Below are positions 25,354-37,900 of a stretch of 64,000 nucleotides of DNA, piece by piece. Source of the stretch: Symsagittifera roscoffensis (Eukaryota > Xenacoelomorpha > Acoela > Convolutidae); NCBI RefSeq assembly GCF_963678635.1, contig NC_087064.1:58104338-58168337 (forward strand), given 5' to 3'. A program made the translations under genes and the position numbers. Below the pieces are notes generated by a model. It searched no databases and was not told where the DNA came from. It was given only the letters and a program-made list of their open reading frames with translations. Within the stretch, counting starts at the first letter, position 1. Each line of letters opens with the position of its first letter.

Positions 25354-28300
25354 CTAAAAAGAACAAAAGTGCTCGTTCGAGAATTTATTAGGTTTCCACT
25401 CTTCAAAAATAATTAATTTATAAGAATAATTTTGAGGAAAAATAACTTTTATCCTTGAAAATATGTGATGATGAACAGTTAATATGATGGAGTTTCATTC
25501 ATGACAACTAACCCTTGCCATATAGTGACAGAGGCGAAGAATAATTCAGTGAGGCTATTTATAGTTTCTATGGTTTATGGTTTCTAACTGCAGATTTAAG
25601 CAATCTGACGCAATATGATAGATGGTTACTTACAAATTTTGGTATGTAACAATTTTTCAGAACAGACCCCTCGGTTGCTGCACAAAGTTTCCCGATCACA
25701 ACTATCTGTCTATCGAAAAATCCTAAGAACCACTAATTTTTCTTGTGGGAATGGGGTACTAAGTTGGTTCTAGAGAACTGATAGTTATTATTTTCTTATA
25801 TAGTTTTGTGTTCCCGGGTCGATGTCCACGGCTGTTTTCCAGACTTTAAAAGCCGGTTCGATGTTAGTTTGTTGACTGAAATACGATAGTCGGGCAAAAA
25901 CTTTTAATCACGGAAAAATTATAATGCGGTCGCGGTTTTTAGGAAACGAGTAGTGATAAATAGGGACTTAGTCGCGACCTAGTCTGGAACAATGTAGCAA
26001 AAATGTCGCCATACTTTGACAAAAACTCTTCGGGAGATTGCGCTGAAAATCATTGTTCATTTTCTCGAAACAAAAACAATTCTGATTTTCGTAAGTTGAA
26101 ATTGAGCAAAAAATGGAAACATTATCCCAGGAATTAGTCTCACGCTTATTTGCGATGTCGAAAACTTATCTTTTTGGAGTATAATCAGTCTTATTGTGGC
26201 TCATTATGCCGGTGAGGAAAAAAGACGCCCCAATACATCAAACATATGCAATTACTTCAAGTAATCAGCATAAATTGACCACAAGTTCATAAATTCCTAA
26301 GCTTTTGAGGTATGTTGCCACACACAAGAGGTATGTTGCCTAGTAAGTAAGTTGGTTCGCGTTGAGACAAAAAAATTACATTTTTTTTAAAATTAAAAAC
26401 GCAAGAAAATTAGTTTATCATCAAATGCTATCGTCGCTTAAGCAAACACTGGATTATCATTTTCCGAGAGCATCAACCTATCTGTTAATCCAATCATTTT
26501 TACTTTAATCTTGGTTTAGAAAAAATTTTGGATTTGAAACGCCGGAAAAAAAAGGATCTGTGAACATCTGAATGACAAGAAAGTCATAATAAAAAATACA
26601 TCGTTTATAACCCGCGAAAAAAGTCAAGAAAGCTGGAAATAATTTGGAATTACCCAATTTAGATGGATCATTTAAAACTTAAGTTGAAATTTTTTTCTTT
26701 TTGGTTGATATACTAAGATGAAAAGTGGCGAAGCTTCTCTGAAGTAACCAGCTAGGTCATGACATGTTTTTTAATAATGTTTTAAATTGTTTCAAAATTA
26801 TGTGATGTGTGTTTAGTCATTTTGAAATCATTTTAATCTTTTAACAAAATTGGGAGTATACATCTAAAAAATATCTGCTTATTGGAGATTATCTCATTGC
26901 AGAAACTGTGCAAAAAGCGAGAACACTCTAATTTTTCTAGCTGTTTGATAGTTTTTTTTCAAATGTCGGCCTGGAATTTTTTACAAATTTTTATCTCCAA
27001 TTTTCACAAGAGCATAAATTTCATATGTAATTACAGCAACTCAATAATACTAAAGTTGTTTTTTTTCTTGTTTGTTGATATACTAAGATGAAAAGTGGCG
27101 AAGCTTCTCTGAAGTGAAGTAACCAGCTAGGTCATGACATGTTTTTTAATAATGTTTTAAAACGTTTCAAAATTATGTGATGTGTGTTTAGTAAATTTGA
27201 AATCATTTTAACCTTTTAACAAAATTGGGAGTATACATCTAAAAAATATCTGCTTATTGGAGATTGTTTTATTGCAGAAACTCTGCAAAAAGCGAGAACA
27301 CTCTAGTTTTTCTAGCTGTTTGATAGTTTTTTTCCAAATGTCGGCCTTGAACTTTTTTTACAAAATTTTATCTCCAATTTTCACAAGAGCATAAAATTCA
27401 TATGTAATTACAGCAACTCATTTTGTGGTTCAAAATTACGTTATTACAGCCTGGCGCATTGGAGGAGGAGTTCATGATGAGAAACAACAACTGAAGACCA
27501 AATTGGGAGCTGAGTTGGCACAAAAGTTATGTTGCCTAGTAAGTAAGTTGGTTTGCGTTGAGACAAAAAAAGTAATTTTCTTAAAAATTAAAAACGCAAA
27601 AAAATAGTTTTTCATCAAATGCTATCGCTTAAGCAAAAACTGGATTATCAATTCCCGAGAGCTTCAACCTATCTGTTAATCCAATCATTTTTACTTTAAG
27701 TTTGATTTTGAAAAATTTTGGATTCGGAACGCCGGAACAAAAACGATCTGTGAACATCTGAATGACAAGAAAGTCATAATAAATAATACATCGTTTATAA
27801 CCTGCGAAAAAAGTCAAGAAAGCTGGAAATGTGTTGGAATTACCCAATTTAGATGGATCATTTAATACTAAAGTTGAATTTTTTTCTTGTTTGTTGATAT
27901 GCTAAGATGAAAAGTGGCAAAGTTTCCCTGAAGCAACCACCTAGGTCATGACATGTTTTTTAATAATGTTTTAAAACGTTTTAAAATTATGTGATGTGTG
28001 TTTAGTCATTTTGAAATCATTTTAATCTTTTAACAAAATTGGGAGTAAACATCTAAAAAATATCTGCTTATGGGAGATTATTTTATTGCAGAAACTGTGC
28101 AAAAAGCAAGAACACTCTAGTTTTTCTAGCTGTCTGATAGTTTTTTTTTCAAATGTCGGCCTGAATTTTTTTACAAAATTTTATATCCAATTTTCACAAG
28201 AGCATAAATTTCATAGGTAATTACAGCAACTCATTTTGTGGTTCAAAAATACGTTATTACAGCCTGGCGCATTGGAGGAGGAGTTCATGATGAGGAACAA

Positions 28301-31077
28301 CAACTGAAGACCAAATTTAGAGCTGAGTTGACAAAAGAGTTATGTTGCCTAGTAAGTAAGTTGGATTGCGTGGAGACAAAAAAAGTGTATTTTTTTAAAA
28401 ATTGAAAACGCAGGAAAACTAGTTTATCATCAAATGCTATCGCTTAAGCAAAAACTAGATTATCATTTTCCGAGAGCATCAACCTATCTGTTAATCCAAT
28501 CATTTTTACTTTAAGCTTGGTTTTAAAATGTTTTGGTTTCAAAACGCCGGAACAAAAACGATCTATGAACATCTGAATGAGAAGAAAGTAATAATAAGTA
28601 ATACAACATTTATAACCTGCGAAAAAAGTCAAGAACGCAGGAAATGTTTTGAAGTAACCCAAATTAGATGGATCATTTAATACAAAAATTGAATCTTTTT
28701 TTGTTTTTTGATATACTATGATGAAAATTAGCGAATTTTCTCTGAAGTAACCAGCTAGGTCGTGAAATGATTTTTAATAATGTTTTAAAACGTTTTAAAA
28801 TTATGTGATGTGTGTTTAGTCATTTTGAAATCATTTTAATTTTTCAACAAAATTGGGAGTATACATCTAAAATTTATCTGCTTATTGGAGATTATCTCAT
28901 TGCAGAAACTGTGCAAAAAGCGAGAACACTCTAGTTTTTCTAGCTGTTTGATTGTTTTTTTTTCAAATGTCGGCCTTGAATTTTTTACAAAATTTAATCT
29001 CCAATTTTCACAAGAGCATAAATTTCATATGTAATTACAGCAATTCATTTTGTGGTTCAAAATTACGTTATTACAGCCTGGCGCATTGGAGGAGGAGTTC
29101 ATGATGAGGAACAACAACTGAAGACCAAATTTGGAGCTGAGTTGGCACAAGAGTTATGTTTCCTAGTAAGTTAGTTGGTTTGCGTTGAGACAAAAAAAAG
29201 TATTTTTTAAAATTTAAAAACGCCAGAAAACTAGTTGTTTATCAAATGCTATCGCTTAAGCAAAACCTGGATTATCATTTTCCGAGAGCATCAACCTATC
29301 TGTGAATCCAATCACTTTTACTTTAAGTTTGATTTTGAAAAATTTTGGATTTGGAACGCCGGAAAAAAAACGATCTGTGAACATCTGAATGACAAGAAAG
29401 TCATAATAAAAAATACATCGTTTATAACCCGCGAAAAAAGTCAAGAAAGCTGGAAATGTTTTGAATTACCCAATTTAGATGGATCATTTAATACTAAAGT
29501 TGTATTTTTTTTCTTGTTTGTTGATATGCTAAGATGAAAAGTGACGAAGCTTCTTTGAAGTAACCAGTTAGGTCATGACATGTTTTTTAATAATGTTTTA
29601 AAACGTTTCAAAATTATGTGATGTGTGTTTAGTCATTTTGAAATCATTTTAATCTTTTAACAAAATTGGGAGTATACATCTAAAAATTATCTGCTTATTG
29701 GAGATTATCTCATTGCAGAAACTGTGCAAAAAGCGAGAACACTCTAGTTTTTCTAGCTGTTTGATAGTTTTTTTTTCAAATGTCGCCCTGGAGTTTTTTA
29801 CAAAATTTTATCTCCAATTTTCACAAGAGCATAAGTTTCATTTGTAATTACAGCAACTCATTAAAACTAAAGTTGATTTATTTTCTTGTTTGTTGATATA
29901 CTAAGATGAAAAGTGGCGAAGCTTCTCTGAAGTGAAGTAACCAGCTAGTGTTTTAAAACGTTTTAAAATTATAAGATGTGTGTTTAGTCAATTTGAAATC
30001 ATTTTAACCTTTTAACAAAATTGGGAGTATACATCTAAAAAATATCTGCTTATTGGAGATTATTTCATTGCAGAAACTGTGCAAAAAGAGAGAACACTCT
30101 AGTTTTTCTAGCTGTTTGATAGTTTTTTTTTCAAATGTCGGGCTTGAACTTTTTTACAAAATTTTATCTCCAATTTTCACAAGAGCATAAAATTCATATG
30201 TAATTACAGCAACTCATTTTGTGGTTCAAAAACAAGTTGTTACAGCCTGGCGCATTGGAGGAGGAGTTCATGATGAGGAACAACAACTGAAGACCAAATT
30301 TGGAGCTGAGTTGACACATGAGTTATGTTGCCTAGTAAATAAGTTGGTTTGCGTTGAGACAAAAATAAAGTATTTTTTTTCTAAAAATTAAAAAACGCAA
30401 GAAAATTAGTTTATCATCAAATGCTATCGCTTAAGCAAAAACTGGATTATGATTTTCCGAGAGCATCAACCTATCTGTTAATTCAATCATTTTTACTCTA
30501 AGTTTGTATTTTAAAATTTTTGGTTTCAGAACGCTGGAACAAAAACGTTCTATGAACATCTGAATGACAGGAAAGTCATAATAAGTAATACAACGTTTAT
30601 ACCTTGCAAAAAAAGTAAAGAAAGCTAGAAATGTTTTGAAATTACCCAATTTAGATGGATCATTTAATACTAGAATTGGAACTTGTTTTTCTTGTTTGTT
30701 GATATACTATGATGAAAAGTGGCGGAGCTTCTCTGACGTAACAAGCTAGCAGCTAGGTCATGATATGTTTCTTAATAATGTTTCAAATCGATTTAAAAAT
30801 ATGTGATGTGTATTTAATAGTTTTTAAATCATTTTAACCTTTTAACAAAACTGGGAGTATACATCTAAAAATTATCTGCTCATTGGAGATTTTCTCATTG
30901 CAGAAACTGTGCAAAAAGGGGGAACAGTCTAGTTTTTCTAGGTGTTTGATAGTTTTTTTTTCAAATGTCGGCCATGAATTTTTTCACAAAATTTTATCTC
31001 CATCTTTCACAAGAGCATAAGCTTCATATGTAATTACAGCAATTCATTTTTTGGTTCAAAAAGATACGTTACTGTAG

Positions 31078-31322
31078 CCTTGTGCATTGGAAGAAGAGAT
31101 ATCGATGAGCAACAACCATTCAAGGCCAATTTAGAAAAGTCTGGGAAAAAAAGGCATCGAGGGCAACTGATTTTTTTGGCTAGGCTTCAGCAGCAGTTAA
31201 AAGAGAATGGTTTACCCTTTATATATCCAGAACTGATTGGTGTTGTATTTTGTCGTTTTTTTAACATGAAAATCAGTAGCGCAGGCAAAAAGTTTCTGAC
31301 CTATCACAAGATGATGTATTGA
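31078..31322 (+). CDS. Terminal exon variant, copy 2
   Basis: Duplicate of 24513-24757 at offset 6565 with no coding change seen. Same acceptor TTACTGTAG, 80-codon frame, TGA, and AATAAA 41 nt downstream. It came with the 5.8-kb duplication, so identity here is not independent evidence of selection. Confidence 0.5.
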
Positions 31323-31324
31323 AA

Positions 31325-32883
31325 ACCGGTGAACAGTCCAGTTATAAATGTCAATTTTTAAAAATAAATGAAAACATACGATTTCAGTTATTGATTTTAG
31401 TTACTACAATATCATAAGGATTTCTCGCCTTAAAAAAGTTTAAAACATCCTATCTTTTGTGGAGCTGAATGGCAAACGTCAATAACAGAATCAATTATTT
31501 TCCAGGGCTTTGGCTAATTGATATGGCCTTGAGTTATTTTATTTAAAAAAAAAACAGTTTAAACTGCCATTAAACTGAATTGAGGCAACTAATTAACCCA
31601 AATATGGCATGTTTAGCATAAAAGAAGCAGAGTTAACGGTGAATCAAGCGTGGGTTGAGAGAAAAAAAATTCAAAACTTGCTTACCTGGCATTTAATTTG
31701 CTTTCATGAAAAATAAGTTTGTGTTCAAAGAACAAAACCAAACTACTAACTTTGGGAATGAAGGAATATTCTGTGATATTTATGACGTTAAGTTTGAAAT
31801 GAAGGTTGGTTAAATATTTTTGCACAAACTCCCAAAGGTAACTTAATCTTCTCTCGCTTTTTCCCAACTCAACATACAAACTTAAGGGAACATGTTTGTT
31901 GAGAAACCTTAAGCATCGCTAAAAAGAACAAAAGTGCTCGTTCGAGAATTTATTAGGTTTCCACTCTTCAAAAATAATTAATTTATAAGAATAATTTTGA
32001 GGAAAAATAACTTTTATCCTTGAAAATATGTGATGATGAACAGTTAATATGATGGAGTTTCATTCATGACAACTAACGCTTGCCATATAGTGACAGAGGC
32101 GAAGAATAATTCAGTGAGGCTATTTATAGTTTCTATGGTTTATGGTTTCTAACTGCAGATTTAAGCAATCTGACGCAATATGATAGATGGTTGCTTACAA
32201 ATTTTGGTATGTAACAATTTTTCAGAACAGACCCCTCGGTTGCTGCACAAAGTTTCCCGATCACAACTATCTGTCTATCGAAAAATCCTAAGAACCACTA
32301 ATTTTTCTTGTGGGAATGGGGTACTAAGTTGGTTCTAGAGAACTGATAGTTATTATTTTCTTATATAGTTTTGTGTTCCCGGGTCGATGTCCACGGCTGT
32401 TTTCCAGACTTTAAAAGCCGGTTCGATGTTAGTTTGTTGACTGAAATACGATAGTCGGGCAAAAACTTTTAATCACGGAAAAATTATAATGCGGTCGCGG
32501 TTTTTAGGAAACGAGTAGTGATAAATAGGGACTTAGTCGCGACCTAGTCTGGAACAATGTAGCAAAAATGTCGCCATACTTTGACAAAAACTCTTCGGGA
32601 GATTGCGCTGAAAATCATTGTTCATTTTCTCGAAACAAAAACAATTCTGATTTTCGTAAGTTGAAATTGAGCAAAAAATGGAAACATTATCCCAGGAATT
32701 AGTCTCACGCTTATTTGCGATGTCGAAAACTTATCTTTTTGGAGTATAATCAGTCTTATTGTGGCTCATTATGCCGGTGAGGAAAAAAGACGCCCCAATA
32801 CATCAAACATATGCAATTACTTCAAGTAATCAGCATAAATTGACCACAAGTTCATAAATTCCTAAGCTTTTGAGGTATGTTGC
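31325..32883. repeat. Non-satellite module, copy 2
   Basis: Near-identical to copy 1 (offset 6565), including the junction where the monomer array resumes. The only differences I saw are single bases. Confidence 0.88.
31686..31918 (-). CDS. Conserved internal exon in the module, copy 2
   Basis: Duplicate of 25121-25353. Acceptor, 233-nt open frame and GTAAGC donor are all kept. Confidence 0.48.
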
Positions 32884-35650
32884 CACACACAAGAGGTATG
32901 TTGCCTAGTAAGTAAGTTGGTTCGCGTTGAGACAAAAAAATTACATTTTTTTTAAAATTAAAAACGCAAGAAAATTAGTTTATCATCAAATGCTATCGTC
33001 GCTTAAGCAAACACTGGATTATCATTTTCCGAGAGCATCAACCTATCTGTTAATCCAATCATTTTTACTTTAATCTTGGTTTAGAAAAAATTTTGGATTT
33101 GAAACGCCGGAAAAAAAAGGATCTGTGAACATGTGAATGACAAGAAAGTCATAATAAAAAATACATCGTTTATAACCCGCGAAAAAAGTCAAGAAAGCTG
33201 GAAATAATTTGGAATTACCCAATTTAGATGGATCATTTAAAACTTAAGTTGAAATTTTTTTCTTTTTGGTTGATATACTAAGATGAAAAGTGGCGAAGCT
33301 TCTCTGAAGTAACCAGCTAGGTCATGACATGTTTTTTAATAATGTTTTAAATTGTTTCAAAATTATGTGATGTGTGTTTAGTCATTTTGAAATCATTTTA
33401 ATCTTTTAACAAAATTGGGAGTATACATCTAAAAAATATCTGCTTATTGGAGATTATCTCATTGCAGAAACTGTGCAAAAAGCGAGAACACTCTAGTTTT
33501 TCTAGCTGTTTGATAGTTTTTTTTCAAATGTCGGCCTGGAATTTTTTACAAATTTTTATCTCCAATTTTCACAAGAGCATAAATTTCATATGTAATTACA
33601 GCAACTCAATAATACTAAAGTTGTTTTTTTTCTTGTTTGTTGATATACTAAGATGAAAAGTGGCGAAGCTTCTCTGAAGTGAAGTAACCAGCTAGGTCAT
33701 GACATGTTTTTTAATAATGTTTTAAAACGTTTCAAAATTATGTGATGTGTGTTTAGTAAATTTGAAATCATTTTAACCTTTTAACAAAATTGGGAGTATA
33801 CATCTAAAAAATATCTGCTTATTGGAGATTGTTTTATTGCAGAAACTCTGCAAAAAGCGAGAACACTCTAGTTTTTCTAGCTGTTTGATAGTTTTTTTCC
33901 AAATGTCGGCCTTGAACTTTTTTTACAAAATTTTATCTCCAATTTTCACAAGAGCATAAAATTCATATGTAATTACAGCAACTCATTTTGTGGTTCAAAA
34001 TTACGTTGTTACATCCTGGCGCATTGGAGGAGGAGTTCATGATGAGGAACAACAACTGAAGACCAAATTTGGAACTGAGTTGACACAAGAGTTATGTTTC
34101 CTAGTAAGTAAGTTGGTCTGCGTTGAAACAAAATATATATATATATTTTGAAAATTAAAAACGCAAGAAAATTAGTTTATCATCAAATGCTATCGCTTAA
34201 GCGAAAACTGGATTATCATTTTCCGAGAGCATCAACCTATCGGTTAATCCAATCATTTTTACTTTAATTTAGTTAAATTTTGGTTTCAGAACGCCGGAAC
34301 AAAAACGATCTATGAACATTTGAATGACAAGAAAGTCATAATAAGTAATACAACGTTTATAACCTGCAAAAAAAGTTAACAAAGCTGGAAATGTTTTGAA
34401 GTTACCCAATTTAGATGGATCATTTAATACTAAACTTGAATTTTTTTTCTTGTTTGTTGATATACTATGATCAAAAGTGGCAAAGTTTCCCTGAAGCAAC
34501 CACCTAGGTCATGACATGTTTTTTAATAATGTTTTAAAACGTTTTAAAATTATGTGATGTGTGTTTAGTCAATTTGAAATAATTTTAACCTTTTAAAAAA
34601 ATTGGGAGTATACATCTAAAAAATATCTGCTTATTGGAGATTATCTCATTGCAGAAACTGTGCAAAAAGCGAGATCACTCTAGTTTTTCTAGCTGTTTGA
34701 TAGTTTTTTTCAAATGTCGGCCTTGAACGTTTTTACAAAATTTTATCTCCAATTCTCACAAGAGCATAATTTTCATATGTAATTACAGCAACCCATTTTG
34801 TGGTTCAAAAATAAGTTGCTACAGCCTGGCGCATTGGAGGAGGAGTTCATGATGAGGAACAACAACTGAAGACCAAATTTGGAGCTGAGTTGACACAAGA
34901 GGTATGTTGCCTAGTAAGTAAGTTGGTTCGCGTTGAGACAAAAAAGTATACTTTTTTTAAATTAAAAACGCAAGAAAATTAGTTTATCATCAAATGCTAT
35001 CGCTTAAGCAAAAACTGGATTATCATTTTCCGAGAGCATCAACCTATCTGTTAATCCAATCATTTTTACTTTAAGTTTGGTTTTAAAAAAATTTGGTTTC
35101 AAAACGCCGGAAAAAGAACGATCTATGAGCATCTGAATGACAAGAGAGTCATAATAAGTAATACAACGTTTATATCTTGCGAAAAAAGTAAAGAAAGCTG
35201 GAAATGTTTTGAAGTTACCCAATTTAGATGGATCATTTAATACTAAAATTGAAACTTTGTTTTCTTGTTTGTTGTTATGCTATGATGAAAAGTGGCGAAG
35301 CTTCTCTGACGTAACAAGCTAGCAGCTAGGTCATGATATGTTTCTTAATAATGTTTCAAATCGATTTAAAAATATGTGATGTGTATTTAATAGTTTTTAA
35401 ATCATTTTAACCTTTTAACAAAACTGGGAGTATACATCTAAAAATTATCTGCTCATTGGAGATTTTCTCATTGCAGAAACTGTGCAAAAAGGGGGAACAG
35501 TCTAGTTTTTCTAGGTGTTTGATAGTTTTTTTTTCAAATGTCGGCCATGAATTTTTTCACAAAATTTTATCTCCAATTTTCACAAGAGCATAAGCTTCAT
35601 ATGTAATTACAGCAATTCATTTTTTGGTTCAAAAAGATACGTTACTGTAG

Positions 35651-35896
35651 CCTTATGCATTGGAAGAAGAGATATCGTTGAGCAACAACCATTCAAGGCC
35701 AATTTAGAAAAGTCTGGGAAAAAAAAGGCATCGAGGGCAACTGATTTTTTTGGCTAGGCTTCAGCAGCAGTTAAAAGAGAATGGTTTACCCTTTATATAT
35801 CCAGAACTGATTGGTGTTGTATTTTGTCGTTTTTTTAACATGAAAATCAGTAGCGCAGGCAAAAAGTTTCTGACCTATCACAAGATGAGGTATTGA
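35651..35896 (+). pseudogene. Terminal exon variant, copy 3, frameshifted
   Basis: Same start as copies 1 and 2, but the A run after TCTGGG has eight A's instead of seven (near 35724), so the exon is 246 nt instead of 245 and the frame is broken about 25 codons in. A second difference lies just before the stop (GATGAGGTATTGA against GATGATGTATTGA). Otherwise close to the other two copies. It shows that at least this copy no longer encodes the 80-residue tail. Confidence 0.6.
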
Positions 35897-35898
35897 AA

Positions 35899-37900
35899 AC
35901 CGGTGAACAGTCCAGTTATAAATGTCAATTTTTAAAAATAAATGAAAACATACGATTTCAGTTATTGATTTTAGTTACTACAATATCATAAGGATTTCTC
36001 GCCTTAAAAAAGTTTAAAACATCCTATCTTTTGTGGAGCTGAATGGCAAACGTCAATAACGGAATCAATTATTATCCAGGGCTTTGGCTAATTGATATGG
36101 CCTTGAGTTATTTTATTTAAAAAAAAAACAGTTTAAACTGCCATCATGGTAGTTGATCTTGAAAACTTTCGGTTTATTTAGCCTTAATACTTTGGGCAGT
36201 TCGTAGGTGGCTAAACAACACTGCTCAAACTGAATTGAGGCAACTAATTAACCCAAATATGGCATGTTTATCATAAAAGAAGCAGAGTTAACAGTGAATC
36301 AAGCGTGGGTTGAGAGAAAAAAAATTCAAAACTTGCTTGCCTGGCATTTAATTTGCTTTCATGAAAAATAAGTTTTTGTTCAAAGAACAAAACCAAACTA
36401 CTAACTTTGGGAATGAAGGAACATTCTGTGATATTTATGACGTTAAGTTTGTAATGAAGGTTGGTTAAATATTTTTGCACATACTCCCAAAGGTAACTTA
36501 ATCTTCTCTCGCTTTTTCCCAACTCAACATACAAACTTAAGGGAACATGTTTGTTGAAAAAGCTTAAGCATCGCTAAAAAGAACAAAATTGCTCGTTCGA
36601 CAAGTTATTAGGTTTCCACTCTTCAAAAATAATTAATTTATAACAATAATTTTGAGGAAAAATAACTTTTATCCTTGAAAATATGTGATGATGAACAGTT
36701 AATATGATGGAGTTTCATTCATGACAACTAAACCTTGCCATATAGTGACAGAGGCGAAGAATAATTCAGTGAGGCTATTTATAGTTTCTATGGTTTATGG
36801 TTTCTAACTGCAGATTTAAGCCATCTGACGCAATGTGATAGATGGTTGCTTACAAATTTTGGTATGTAACAATTGTTCAGAACAGACCCCTCGGTTGCTG
36901 CACAAAGTTTCCCGATCACAACTATCTGTCTATCGAAAAAATCCTAAGAACCACTAATTTTTCTTGTGGGAATGGGGTGCGGAGGAAACGGAGGTTTTTA
37001 GGAAACGAGTAGTGATAAATAGGGACTTAGTCGCGACCTAGTCTGGAAAAATGTAGCAAAAATGTCGCAATACTTTGTCAGAAAGTCTTCTAGAGATTGC
37101 TTTGAAAATCATTGTTCATTTTCTCGAAACAAAAACAATTCTGATTTTTGTAAGTAGAAATTGAGCAATAAGGGAAACTTCATCCCAGGAATTAGTCTCA
37201 CGCTTATTTGCGATGTCGAAAATTTATCTTTTTGGAAAATAATCAGTCTTATTGTGGTTCATTATGCCGGTAGGGAAACAAAAAGACGCCCCAATACATC
37301 AAAAAATATGCAATTACTTCGAGTAATCAGCATAAATTGACCACAAATTCATAAATTCCTAAGCTTTTGGCGTCAATTAGTTTTTAATGTCGCAGTATAG
37401 TTTAAAATTTACATGCAAAGAATAAAATGCCACAACTATATGTTTCTTATTAGTTTTGGTTTGAAGGTGAATGAAATTTAAGTGACAGATTTATGTTTTT
37501 ATTGATAGAATGGACACGATACATTAATGGCAATTATCGAGAACATTGGCTTCTGCTCTAAAGGTTTTCTCATGGTAAGATGGGCCATTAAAATCGTTTA
37601 TATTGTTTAAAAATTTTTAACCTTGATCAATTCCCATGAGATCCATAACTAAAAATATAAAATTTTTTGATGGATTAAAGAATATTGACAGAGCTTACAA
37701 CGAAAAAAAGTGCTTTCAAGGCATTGCTTGGCCATTCAACGAAGTTGGTCAGGGAGTTATTCTGGTACAATTCCTTGTAAATAGCAAAATGATTAGAATC
37801 AAAAGTGTTCATTGAAAAACTGAATTTTTCTTAACAAAAAAATCTCTAAAATTTTATAAGCTCGTACACAAAACAGTTTGACAGAGGTGTCATCAATCTA
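35899..37900. repeat. Non-satellite module, copy 3 (longest)
   Basis: Runs further than copies 1 and 2 (past CCTAAGCTTTTG near 37366) and holds about 80 bases at 36145-36228 that they lack. In turn it lacks the stretch equivalent to 25790-25940. The extra right end includes a relative of the small frame found intact at 56276-56401, here shifted (..K-N-I-D-R-A-Y-N-E-K-K..). The satellite does not resume afterwards, so this is the right edge of the array. Confidence 0.8.
36341..36573 (-). CDS. Conserved internal exon in the module, copy 3
   Basis: Same 233-nt exon and acceptor as copies 1 and 2, with about five residue changes and no stop. The donor here is GCAAGC instead of GTAAGC. GC donors can work, but this also lets the frame read on for more than 20 further codons. 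Independent of the 6565-base duplication, so it is the best evidence that this exon was kept as coding. Confidence 0.45.

Larger units (their letters stand above)
24760..26318. repeat. Non-satellite module, copy 1
   Basis: Sequence of about 1.55 kb unrelated to the monomers, inserted between a terminal exon and a resuming monomer (junction CTAAGCTTTTG/AGGTATGTTGCC near 26318). It contains the minus-strand exon 25121-25353 and a conserved short plus-strand frame at 26113-26184 (starts M-E-T-L-S-Q-E-L-V-S-R-L-F). Relatives occur at 31325-32883, 35899-37900, inverted at 236-1155, and diverged at 55200-56405. Confidence 0.85.
21649..27442. repeat. Large duplication, left copy (~5.8 kb)
   Basis: Matches 28214-34007 at a constant offset of 6565 bases with only scattered single-base differences, for example CCTGTTTTTC against CTTGTTTTTC near 24118/30683 and CTAACCC against CTAACGC near 25508/32073. 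It contains satellite monomers, a terminal exon and the whole module, so it duplicated as one block. The stretch between the copies (27443-28213) instead matches 18457-19227 at offset 8986. Confidence 0.9.
28214..34007. repeat. Large duplication, right copy (~5.8 kb)
   Basis: Second copy of 21649-27442. The junctions fall inside monomers: left at CATATG/CATAGG near the exon A acceptor, right inside exon A. That is what unequal crossing-over between misaligned monomers would give. The near identity means either a very recent event, ongoing homogenisation, or an assembly duplication; read depth would tell. Confidence 0.9.
26319..35640 (+). repeat. Tandem array of ~0.8-kb monomers, block 2
   Basis: Array resumes with a truncated unit (GTATGTTGCCTAGTAAGTAAG at about 26330) and continues to the third terminal exon. 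It is interrupted at 31078-32883 by the second terminal exon plus module. Full exon A blocks lie near 27462, 28274, 29089, 30259, 34027 and 34840. Units near 27.04, 29.86 and 33.60 kb share the same internal deletion, which fuses the exon A acceptor directly to the spacer after exon B (CAACTCA..ACTAAAGTTG). Confidence 0.92.

Noticed and set aside
6991-33656. Plus-strand frames reading L-Q-K-L-C-K-K-R-E and L-E-E-E-F-M-M-R-N-N-N in many monomers
   Set aside because: The second always stops at the same TGA inside exon A; the frame that reads through to the GTAAGT donor is the other one. They are alternative frames of the same DNA.
1672-35222. A 72-codon minus-strand frame (219 nt) repeated in about 20 monomers
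   Set aside because: It is antisense to exon B and the flanking intron, begins with TTG and not ATG, has no acceptor, and its constant length follows from the absence of indels in exon B. It is best explained as the shadow of the plus-strand blocks.
1211-35640. CRISPR-like array
   Set aside because: Units are about 800 bases, repeated throughout their length, without short spacer/repeat alternation, and the sequence is eukaryotic.
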